From Rhynchonema sp. JSB1_4 (Eukaryota; Nematoda; Chromadorea; Monhysterida; Xyalidae): DNA of 64,000 nt. A model generated the notes under the pieces. It did no database searches. It saw nothing but the letters and a program-made list of their open reading frames with translations, and was not told the DNA's origin. The position numbers and the translations under genes are program-made. Positions within the stretch are counted from its first letter, which is position 1, and every line of letters begins with the position of its first letter. This document shows, piece by piece, positions 39,390 to 49,917 of the stretch. The DNA lies in the NCBI GenBank assembly GCA_030248065.1, contig JASAMV010000885.1:16401-80400 (forward strand). Reading direction: 5' to 3'.

Positions 39390-42203
39390 ATGAATCACTG
39401 CATGAGATTGGTGAAGTACACGCGGCCGTGCGTCAGGCATACCACTTTGTACGGTCGATATTGCTCGAGTGAACCGTCAACTTCACAAGATGCAAATAAA
39501 AGTTTGTCGTTTTGCGATAAACTCATTTCTTGTTTCGATTTTGATGAATCTTTTCCGATTTCAGCGATTATCATCAGCGAAAATTGTGTACAGCAAATGA
39601 AGCGCGTCGCAGCGCCCAATGAACACTTGCGTGTGTTGGTGGATGGAGGGGGCTGCTCGGGATTCGAGTATAAATTCGAATTGGACAGGTATTTTCGGTT
39701 TGGTTTGCTTGTGTTTTATTTCGAGTGTACGTGCACAATATTGCAACTATTGATTTTCTGACGAATATTAATGCGAGCGGTTGAAATATTTCTCGTGTTG
39801 TATTTGACCACGTTCGATGTACATGTAAAGGCAAACTACGCCAACACGAGCCTGATTTCGGAGTTGGTGCATTAGCAAAACGCAAGGAAAGAGAAATTCT
39901 CATGCACCACGTTGCATTCCACAACGTGTAACGTTTCCCAAATCAGCAGCCACGTGTTAATGTTTCACTAATCTATTGGTTGCACAATGACTTTATAAGA
40001 ATTGGTCAAATTTTTTTCCTGAATCGTAAAGAGGGAAAGTGACGGGGTGGTGACGTTACGTTGCATGATCGCACACAAAGCATGTAGTAAAGAGAATGTT
40101 TCAGACCTGCGGCAACGTGGTTGATCTGCTGGATTATTTTCAGGTGAAAATGTTTTGTGAGAATCACAAATAGCACAGTGGTTAAGAGTGACTGAACGTG
40201 AAAATCTGGATTGATTTGATGAATTCTTAGGCCGCGTACAGATAGAGCTGGTTCTGGTTCTGGTTTTACTAAAAAAAATTCTATGTCCGAAAACCAGAAC
40301 CAGAGCCAGCTCTATCTGCACGCAAAACTGGAAATATTTCTGGCGCAATATTTTTTATTCTATGTCAGAGAACCAGAAATATCTCCAGCTCTATCTGTAC
40401 GCAAAACTGGAAATATTTCTGGCGCAGTTCGAAACATTTATGTCACTATGTTATTTGAAAAAACGTGGTGTGTGAGTGCTTGCAACATTTTGTTTGATCA
40501 CAGGGTGTGCCGAAATACATATACCTGGTATGAATTATTGTTTGTGCAGTAATTGTTTCGATTTGTGATAAACTTTGGCTAATTGTTTGTGGTCTGCTGT
40601 ATGCGCTTTGCCAGCAATCTTCCATCGTTTGCAAACATGTTTTCAGGCATGATGTTTTCAGGTGCCTTAGAATTCTAAACAAGGCCCCTAGTCTGCTGCG
40701 CTATCAGAACTAAACTTTCCACTTCGATACAGTTTGTTGATGTTCTCTCTCATCCATGCTGAGGAAAGCAGAGAGACACCACTGGGAGAACACCACCACA
40801 GTGTTTGAGGTACATTTTCCAAAAAACCGGTTCAAGCACAAGGTGCTCAACGGAAATTCTTAAGTGTAAAAGTCCGACCAATCAGCAAATAAACCGCTTG
40901 AACTGCTTTTTTGGAAAATGTACCTCAAACACCGTAGTGAAAATCCTCCCAGCGGCGTCTCTGCTTTCCTCAGCATGGACGAGTACATCAACAAACTGTA
41001 TCGAAGTCAGAGGTTTAGTGCTGATAGCCCAGCAGATTAGGGGCCTTGTTTAGAATTCTCCGGTATCTGAAAACATGTTTGCAAACGATCGAAGGTTGCT
41101 GGCAAAGCGCCCACATCAGACCATAAAAAATTAGCCAAATCTTATCACAAATCGAAACAATGACTGCACAAACAATAATCAATACCAGGTGTATGTATTT
41201 CGGCACACCCTGTAATCAAATAAAATGTTACAAGCACACACCACGTTTTTTTCATAAATAACCCAGGGACATAAATGTTTAGAACTGCGCCAGAAATATT
41301 TCCAGTTTTGCGTACAGATAGAGCTGGAGATATTTCTGGTTCTCTGACATAGAATAAAAAATATTGCGCCAGAAATATTTCCAGTTTTGCGTACAGATAG
41401 AGCTGGCTCTGGTTCTGGTTTTCGGACATAGAAATTTTTTTAGTAAAACCAGAACCAGAACCAGCTCTATCTGTACGCGGCCTTATATGGTTATTGTGCG
41501 ACCAATACCACCTCCGAAATCGGGCTCGTGTTGGCGTAGTTTGCCTTTAGTAACACCACGCCAACACGAGCCCGATTTCGGAAGTGCCGGATTGGTGAAA
41601 CATTTAGACGCCGCGCTGCTGATTCGGGAAACGTTGCACGTTGTAGAATACAATGGGGTGCATTAAAAGTTTCTCTTTTCCGTTTTGCATGTTCACCACC
41701 TCCGAAATCGGACTTCTGTTGGCGTAGTTTGCCTATGTGTATACTACGCCGGATGTCATGAAACTGAAACTGGGCAGAACAATGTTAACCCGTCTGAGAT
41801 GGCAGCACCAGCAGCAAGCCTTGTGATTCGGTGTCTCAAATGCCCCATCATATTTTTGATCACTCATTCTCCACATTGATGGTTGGTTGGTTGCCAAGCC
41901 AGCGAAAGTCGTGGCCGCGTCATTGCCTGAAGATGTCGAGACAGTTCTTCGGCGCATTTGATCGGGTTTCTCCACATGATCTTTCATTCAATTCCCATTC
42001 GCTGCAGTTCAATCCAACCGGACGATATCGTGTTCGAACGTGATGGCGTCAAAGTGCTGGTCGATCGATTATCACTTGATTTCCTATCGGGCGCCACAAT
42101 CGATTACCAACGTGAACTGATCAAATCAGCGTTTCGTGTCACCGACAATCCACAGGCCGAGGCCGGGTGCTCGTGTGGCGCGTCGTTTGCGCTCAAAATG
42201 TGA
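39390..42203 (+). CDS. ISCA2: Mitochondrial iron-sulfur assembly protein ISCA2
   Basis: Exon 1 39390-~39505 gives a basic, Arg/Thr/Ser-rich N-terminus (LVKYTRPCVRHTTLYGRYCS) fitting a mitochondrial presequence. After a probable 62-nt intron, ~39568-39688 encodes SENCVQQMKRVAAPNEHLRV and LVDGGGCSGFEYKFELD. The last exon, 42008-42203, gives PDDIVFERDGVKVLVD...DFLSGATIDYQRELIKSAFR...AEAGCSCGASFALKM. All three Fe-S/iron ligating cysteines (GGCSGF and GCSCG) are present, and the last exon follows the ISCA2 pattern throughout. With ISCA1 and IBA57 the protein builds [4Fe-4S] clusters in the matrix. The ATG lies two bases after TTTTCAG, a likely trans-splice site. The last intron is 2.3 kb and carries the fold-back element at 40230-41482. 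Confidence 0.93.
40230..41482. mobile_element. 1.25-kb Tourist-like fold-back element, TTA TSD
   Basis: Starts GGCCGCGTACAGATAGAGCT and ends in the inverted copy AGCTCTATCTGTACGCGGCC. It is flanked by TTA (40227-40229, 41483-41485). The arms, each about 600 bp, are nearly complementary over their whole length and include GGAAATATTTCTGGCGC repeats and GGTACATTTTCCAAAAAA. The TIR and TTA duplication suggest PIF/Harbinger. Transcribed within the ISCA2 intron it would form a very long hairpin. Confidence 0.85.
41509..41586. repeat. Near-perfect hairpin (CCGAAATCGGGCTCGTGTTG)
   Basis: About 33-bp arms with a loop of about 12 nt. Unpaired single arms of the same sequence occur at about 39833-39868 and 41698-41730, so it belongs to a repeated family within the ISCA2 intron. 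Confidence 0.65.
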
Positions 42204-42439
42204 TAGATTTGGAACGTACTTGCGAAAATGTAGTTCGTGCGCTTTCGTTGTTGGACTTGTTGAAACATCAGGTGATTGACAGCGATTATGTGATATAGTT
42301 GCGTGGGGCTCACAGTAGCACGCAACTTCAGACAATCTGACGTCTTAACAAAGACACATTTCGATCTGCACGTTTCTGCTAAAATTTGGTGCTCCTTACA
42401 AAAGCGATGCACAAATCAATCATTATTGTATAATACGTG

Positions 42440-44681
42440 ATGCGATCCTACAGTTTCTTTTTACTTATTGCTCATCTACGGTGTGTCTAGTCGTTCAGCT
42501 TCAGTTTTGATATTTGTTATGAATGCAGTACAGAATGTGAGATCAAACGAAATAAAACAACAAGATTTTTTTACAAGATTGTCCAAGCTGTTGAACCAAC
42601 AAACAGACACACCACACAAAAGCCCGTGCACACAGCAAGCACTTCTGTAAATTGACTCCACAAGTAACGTGAACTGTTTGCAAATTTGTCATAAGTTGCA
42701 AAATACGCGTCAAAATTACAAGTGTCTATGCAAACAAGCAAAAACGCGTCGGACAATAATGTCTTACAAATTTGTTGACAGTTTTTTCGATGATTTTGTA
42801 CCAGGTGTGTTTCCGGTGAAGTTCGCACTCGACTTGATGTTCTTCGGTGTTGATCAAGGGTTGCACGATATACATGATTATAAAGGTAACCCAATAACTT
42901 TTGTCCAACAATATATTTGTCATTTGGTCTGGCGCAGTTGTGTTACGTTTTGTTGTTTGTTTTCATTAGTTGGCGGTCTGCAGTTCATTTCAATGCACTA
43001 TCAGATCAGCAGGCTTTTCTTGTTCAACCAATCTGCATCAAAATATGGCGTTTTACCGTTGTGCGTTATCGTTGCTTCTGTATCAAGGTGGGCCTGGTCT
43101 AGTTTCGAAGTTTTCTTCCATGAGGTGCCCCTGTGCACATCAGTAAAGCCTTCACCGCTTTAGCCTTTCTACCTGGAATCGAAGGTGATTTGTTCGATCC
43201 TCTTCACGCGATTAAGACCCCTTACTGTGATGGTCACACGCAGAATAAGTTGAACGAATGCTCGTCAGGTGGGTTCCTTTGTGTGGTCGACGAGATATTG
43301 GGTTAATTTTTGTGGTGCCTCTCAAAACTCGCTGACGAAGACCGGTGCACCACTTTGGAAATTCACAATACATTAAACACCTGAAAAGTTCAATCGCAAA
43401 TTAACTTTTAACAGAATTGATCAGTCTCGGTGTGTTCGCGAGTGCCGCCGACCTTCAATCGCCCGGATTCTCATTCAACGACATCCGACAGCAGTCGAAG
43501 GAATATTTCGAACAGATCTGCACGTTCGTTTTCGTTATTTTCAACTTGGTCAATAGATCTGTCGCAAAATATGTTTCCCCTCACCGTTGCAGTGCGTACA
43601 GTCGTTTCAACGAGTGTCTGGGTTTGCGACATGTGCGTGAGAGTTGTTGGTCGTTGGAACCAATTCGCACGCGATACGCCGTGGCCGATGCCGCACTCGA
43701 CTATATTTGTGGCGACGGATACTTCAGTACGATATACTGTAGCTGTGCAGCTGATTACAGTTGCTTACGTTTTAGGGCGAACTTAGGTTAAATCCGGAAC
43801 CCGGAAATAATTTGCGTGCAAAAATATAAAACATTTCTGAGCGCCGGAAATATTTCCGGAAAACGCAAGAATTTACATGCAAAAACAATGCGTTTTCCGG
43901 AAATATTTCCGGATTCCGATTTCCGGATTCTACCTAAGCCCGCCCTTAGAACGGAATTGGCTAGATGATGTTTCACACTTTTGACCCAATGAAACCGAAG
44001 TTGTTTTGATGTCGTGGTCATTTCCCATACTACAGTTGTAGCTTGTGCAGAATCTAGCCGAGGTTTCAACAGTTGTGGGTATAATACGAAAAATTTGTGA
44101 TTGAAACATCGCAACGTCCGGCGATAAGCTTGAATCACCTACCTTTGCAGGCATGTTGGCCAACTGGGACTGTTATTTCGACAGTCAAGTTCACTCCGAG
44201 TTCTCCCGATGTGAAGCGCGCGTGCAGGAACGGGTGGAGTACAGTGGCTACGTGGCACCGACCAGATTTGAAACATCACCCGCCTGCGCGTCAGTTTGAC
44301 TTGTTTTTGTGGTGCTTTGCTTGCCGTCGGGTCCGATTCCCGCAATCTTTTTCGACTCTTCGCATGATAACAAAAAATGTCTTGTTTAGAATACATCATT
44401 TGGCCAACATTTGTAAATTGTGGTCGTCACGTCAAAAACTTTAACCAATAATTTGCTCTCACTGGTGTTTCAGAGCACTGCGCACCTACATCGACTGCAT
44501 TCGTGACCCAATCTACACAACATGTGGTTACTACGCCTGGAAAAACGTCGTCGAAGCAATCGAAAGACCCGTGAATGTCTATTTACCTTATTGCACACTG
44601 GCTGGCGCTTCGATTAGCCCGTCAGTTATCGCTGTACTTGGTGCATTGCTTGCAAGTTTGGTTTTGACCAAATGGAGTTGA
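42440..44681 (+). CDS. Cysteine-rich GPI-type surface protein (DUF19/CPG4-like)
   Basis: Exon 1, 42440-~42482, is a signal peptide (MRSYSFFLLIAHLR). Further exons are ~42807-42887, ~43162-43268, ~43416-43525, ~43586-43725, ~44153-44291 and ~44475-44681. The body has regularly spaced cysteines (KTPYCDG, LNECSS, FEQICT, FNECLGLRHVRESCW, DYICGDGYF, NWDCYF, FSRCEARV, TYIDCIRDPIYTTCGYYAW). The end, SISPSVIAVLGALLASLVLT then KWS, is a hydrophobic tail without cytosolic domain, typical of GPI addition. The spacing resembles the nematode DUF19/T20D4.11 or CPG4-type domains; I am not certain which. Intron 4 holds a 171-bp MITE. Confidence 0.7.
43775..43945. mobile_element. 171-bp Tourist-like MITE, TTA TSD
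   Basis: Ends GGGCGAACTTAGGTTAAATC and CTACCTAAGCCCGCCC are inverted. TTA flanks it at 43772-43774 and 43946-43948. The inner arms carry CCGGAAATATTTCCGG palindromes. Intronic; PIF/Harbinger-like by TIR start and duplication. Confidence 0.8.
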
Positions 44682-44926
44682 AGTGTCACAACTTATTTGT
44701 TTGTCTTACCTTATTACGTTGAGCGTTTTATTCATTGGCATTTTTTATGTTTCGTTATTTATTTTATTCGGAGATACACCGGTTCACTTTTGTAACACAT
44801 ACATAACACAGATCTGTACACGGGAATAAAGATATTTTTGTGAGAACATTTGCATTTTAGTGCGTCAATTTGATAACAACAGAAATTTTGATAACAACAG
44901 AAATTTGTAAATAAAATTACACTGTT

Positions 44927-47900
44927 TTAGCACATGCCATCTACTCCAGCAAACAGGCTCGGAAACCATTCACAAAGCGCCAGTGTGCTTCTGCCAAAAA
45001 ATTTATCGACATTCTGTTTTGAGTCATGTGACCCCTCAGGAAGTGCTGGTTGCGTGTTCACGCCACCCGCCAGCATCCACGGGTTGGTGGCGGACTTTGG
45101 ACGGTCAGGCCTCCGGTCTCTTGGAGGAGTCGTTAGAATAAAACCACCCCATGGTTCCTCATAATCGTCCGGAGGTGCTGTGGTAGGCTTAGGCCTGGTT
45201 GTGGTGGTCGAGGGTCTTGCCGCTGTCGACGGGAACCTGTAAAGATGGAAGCGTACTTCTTCGTACAGCGTATAGTGTGCCGACTTCACTGAACCAAAAA
45301 TGAGACAGCTGTAATGTATAAGCAACTGCTTGGTTCGCACATCAAAATGCGTGTGCGGGCCTTAACTATGAGACAGCATTAAAAGTCCACACTGTGTAGT
45401 GAGTGGTGCCTGAAAACGGCGGTACCGATAATTTCACCACTGAAGAAGGTGGACTGGTAAAACGCAAACCTGACATTCGACTCCCAAGTGAATTCCGGCC
45501 AAAACAGTTTGGTTTGCGGTTGGCGAGCCGGGTTCGTCGGCCTCTCAGGCACCAATTCTGCAGGTCGAGGGATCAAACTACTGATGAAGTCCGGCCAAAA
45601 CGGTCGTAGTGTGCTGCGGCGTGTTGTTGTTCTAAATGTTGTTGTCGTCGGTCTGGGTGTTGTTGTTGTTCTGCGTGTCGTTTCAGGCGCCCATCTGGTT
45701 GTCGGTTTGTCAGTCTCATCCGTGATGAAGTACGATCCCTTAGTGGTGGTGTCGGGTGCTGCTGTTGTACTCGGTGTTGGAGGCTTGGGCTCCAACGGAT
45801 CGGTATCCAATTGTTCATGCGTGTAGAACGCATTGTTCAGCCCAAGGGGCACGGTAGTGGGCGCGATGCTGCGTGCTATCACGGTCATGTCTTGCGCGTT
45901 CAAGAAGACCAGCTCGCCTGAAGATCAGGGGCACAAAGATTTTCTGGTTTAAATGTCGGTTTAAATAGGTACGGTATAGTTTGGTTATAGAGTTGTTTCG
46001 GTTGTACAAAATATCACGTGCGGGATGCCTGTGTGCCGCACTTTACTGAATATAAAATATTGCCAATATGAAACTTAGTGATCGAATCGGATCTTATTCC
46101 CCTCAAGTGGCATTTTGGATTTCCCTCAAGTGGCGCCCCTCGTGGCGAAATAGTCTCCCAGACTGTTTTCCAACACACCTTTGCGAGTGACCATATCCAG
46201 TGTTCGCACCATCAGTGTGCCCTCATCTTCTTTGGCGTCTCGTTTCGGCACAAACACAGGGTTGGCCACAATCGCTACGTCCTTGCCTGGTTGATACACT
46301 GTTCGGCTCAGACGTCGCACATTCGCCTTGATCAGCAGAGAACCTGCAGTGATGTTTCATGAAAGTGTGGCGCGCACCTCAATCAGTACGGTAGTGCATT
46401 GGTGGGCTCCATGATCAGAGGCAAGTGGGATAAAATTTTCTGTGAGACCAACCTGGTTGAAACACACGCTCCACGGCGTAGAACCAATCGTAATCTTGAC
46501 GTGATTTCGCTGGATTGATCGCGGGGAAATCCACCGTGTTTGAACCCTGCAACAGCAGGGTGAGGTGTTCTTACACACATCCTGGTTTCCCATAGTTGTA
46601 CAAACTGTACATTATAACTGGAACTGACCACAGCTGTCATAGCTTCAGTCATCACAGCATTATTTGCTCGATTGAGTGCCAGTCTCAGTCCGTATCGAAG
46701 TGGCATGCCACCGAAATGACTTTCAGGGCCCTCGTCCGCGGCAATGATCTTGTCCACGTACATGTTGTGCAGAAACTTTTGAGCGTTCGGATACTCGATG
46801 ACATCCACGATTATCACGCCTGAATGTGGAACAATTTAGTGTGTTTTGCGTTCCGTAGCCTCCGTGAAACATCAGCCATCCAGGTGCTAAGTCCAGCTGC
46901 CTGTTGCTTCAATTATCACTACTAATGAGACAGACCCAAATGTCTCTGATACGCATTGATGGTGTGCGAGATGAATCCGTGATGAGTGGCTTCCAGTGGC
47001 TTGGGTGTGACAAACTTCACGGTTTGCACATCGAAGACCAGAAACCTGAAATTATTTCCGCCAGATTTGTGATGTACTTTGAAAATCAGGAAGTAAGAGT
47101 ATATTATTGATGAAAACATAGCCACCTGACAGGCAGATCGTGATAATAATCGAGTCCCCAGACGCCGCCTTTTTCGATTCCCGGCTGTATCTGATCGGAT
47201 GGCGGGAATTTGAATTTGCACGGATTGACAGCCAGCGATGACATTGGGATCACTAGGAATCGATCGCCGGCCATCGATATTGACCGGATGTAGGAAGGCA
47301 AGACACGTTTGTCGCCTTGAAGGATGAGAGACAAATTAGTTCTTGTTATTCCAACATTTACGCCAGTTTTTTGGACATCAGACAGGAATTTTTGCGTAAC
47401 CTTAAACTACCGTAACTATGTACATATAGCATACCGTAATACTCATCATCTTCGCTTGAGCACTCGGTCCCCGGGTCATACGTTCCCAATTCGAATTCTC
47501 CCTCTATTTTTCGTCTGCCCAATCGATCGATGGCAAACACAATCACATACGATTTGTGATCACGCGTGTTCACTGACAGCGACACTGACCAGATTCGTTG
47601 GTAGTGGTCGGCCACCTGGCAATAATTTTATCTTTCATTCGTCTTTCTTTGATTTTGTTTTGTCTATTGAAACATCAACCAACTGAATTAGCAGCCATCA
47701 GCAACGGGTGCATATCCCCTTTGCTGTACGCCAGCGCTAAGTCGTCCTCTTGAAGCTCGATGTTGGAAAACTCGGTGATCGCGGGGGCCTGAGGGGAGAT
47801 AAAGTGGTTGCAAGAAGGCATCGACAATGTCGGCAGTGGGCGCCTCAAAACATGTCAATCCTAATGCTTTGCAATCTGCATTCACAAACCAGCTGGTGCA

Positions 47901-49085
47901 ACAGGAGTCCAGGACACCATCAGTGCAAGAAAGTCACGAACTTATTCAGTCAACTATCGTTGAGAAAGGTCGGCAAAATGGGAAGCAGTCTCACAACTGC
48001 TGGGTATGTAGGTCAATGCAAGTGCATAAACTGGTTAACTTGGTGTCATGTCTATTTGGATGTGCATTTGAAAGAACAAGACCGGTAGTGCTCAAATAAA
48101 CAAATTAAAAACCAGAAAAAAACGAGCCTGAAACTTGAGCCCAATCCACAGGGGCGCATGCCCAACAGCGATCAACGTGCTGCCAATCAACCAAAATGCT
48201 CTGTTGGGATGCCAGGGTACGGTAGATGATGGTGCGCCAAGTTGTTGCCAATGTTCGGCCTTGGTACGGTTGAAATCAGACCAGCTGCTCCACGACACCT
48301 GAGGATTTGGTATATATTTTGCAGTGTTGGGTGTGCCTCCCTTTCAATGGGCATATGACAGCAAAAGTGACTGTGAACTGTTTTTCTCGTGAGATTTGTA
48401 TTTTGAGTGTACCTTGCTGGCTCTAAGCTTCAATGATCACATACTAACTCGGAAATCTGATTTCACAAACCAAAATAAAACAAACATAAGCATCAACCTG
48501 CACCTGAGCTTTATTAAAGTCGCGCTCGTAAAAGTTCCATATTCGATAGGGTGACGCCGGATAGTAGGCACCGGTGAAGTAGACCTGCATCGATAACATT
48601 TTTGAAGAGGAAAACACAAAAAAGGAAAATTTCGTGACCAACTTTTCCTTCTACGATATTGAAGGCAGCCAATCCGCCAATAGCGTCTATCATGTGCGTC
48701 AGCTTTTGTCCACTTGGATTGGACTGTTTGCCATAAGATGCAGATACTTGACCCAGGAAATAGCCAGCTGGAACAAATTGCTCTGGTCAGAAAATAGGTT
48801 CAGGTCAGAATGTCACACGCTTGAAACATCAAAGGCTGTGATCGCTCCGTCCACAAATACACAATTGAAGCCGTCCAGCTGACATGTTTCAAGCATGGTG
48901 AAAGTCAAGACAACGACAGACACGGTAGGGGTGGACTCACAGACGTAATCGGGTATCTGGCCAGTTGTGTTGCATTTGGCGCTCATAAACTTGTCTCCAT
49001 CCCAAGCCACAGGGAAGCGAAAGTCGTTTTCCTTGCCCAACACAAAGGCCGATGAAAGCAGCACAAAAACAGCTGCCGTCTGCAT
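44927..49085 (-). CDS. Predicted secreted carotenoid oxygenase (BCO/RPE65 family) with mucin-like tail
   Basis: The minus-strand gene starts at 49085 with a signal peptide (MQTAAVFVLLSSAFVLG). Successive exons read GYFLGQVSASYG...THMIDAIGGLAAFNIVEG, VYFTGAYYPASPYRIWNFYE, VSWSSWSDFNRTKAEHW, VADHYQRIWSVSLSV, SYIRSISMAGDRFLVIPMSS, VKFVTPKPLEATHHGFISHT, VIIVDVIEYPNAQKFLHNMY, NPVFVPKRDAKEDEGTLMV and GELVFLNAQDMTVIARSIAP. The order matches the seven-bladed carotenoid oxygenase fold (K.l.H..DG, kP.......HH.iNAYE, vvD, EPVFVPRP...EDDG, LLilDAk.l..IA). The family cleaves carotenoids or isomerises retinoids at a four-His iron centre. The final ligand site, normally FHG, reads LNN here, and the third reads SHTINAY, so activity is doubtful. 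A roughly 230-residue Thr/Pro-rich tail follows. Family members are normally cytosolic. Confidence 0.8.
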
Positions 49086-49917
49086 GTTTGGAATGTTAAT
49101 ATCACCGGGGTTGAAAATCGACCAAACAATTCAAAAAAACACAGGATTTGAGGTTTATAAATATTTTGCTTATTACTTCGTACGAAAATATTTGTGTTCT
49201 GTTTGTAAGTACCGCACGCGAACTTGGTCTTGAGCGAAACTTATTGGGATTACGACCTAATATGCGTATAAGAGCTTGCGTAAAATTCTTCCAGACAAAC
49301 TGCAGCACCCAAAAACCGGACACTTTAATGATAGGAGTGTTATTTTTAAGCACTAGAGAGTGTTTTATTTGCTCGAAGTATTTATATGTTGTCGACTTTT
49401 TGATCTATCTCCAGCGGACGACGCAGTTTCTGTTTGTTTTACGGTTTGCTAATGAACGTATACAAACGGGACGGGGGTGCCGTGGCCGCGGAAGTGTGTG
49501 ATTCAGAACTCATCGTCACTGGATAAAACTGCGTAAAAATAAAAAATGGTGCAAAAAACGGGTCGAATTATACAAATTTATGCTTTGCAGAATTACCTGC
49601 TCTTCAACAATGTGTGCGGTTTTTTCACGCGCTGTTTTACCGGCGTGTGTTTTCGGGAGGTAAAGGGTTGTTCTTGACAAGTGATGAATGACGTTCATAT
49701 CGTGCTCGTTGTTTTATTTTTATTTATAAAATACATCATCGCCAAATAGAATGTTTTTTATCCCATGTTCCATTTGCAGTACAGTGTTATATTGCGAAAG
49801 TATTATACAATTGTCATCCAACCCAGAGAGTGTATATCACAAAAAATAGGTGATTGAATGTTGCACGATAACCGAATTAAACATTATTTTGGTGATGTTG
49901 AGCTGCAGCGAAATAAA
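49086..49917. other. Intergenic region
   Basis: AT-rich; no supported gene or repeat. Confidence 0.5.

Noticed and set aside
39390..39688. ISCA2 exon 1 and exon 2 as one continuous exon
   Set aside because: The frame is open throughout, but GTTTGT...GATTTCAG is a normal short nematode intron and the peptide in between does not fit the family; I prefer the spliced reading, though it is not proven.
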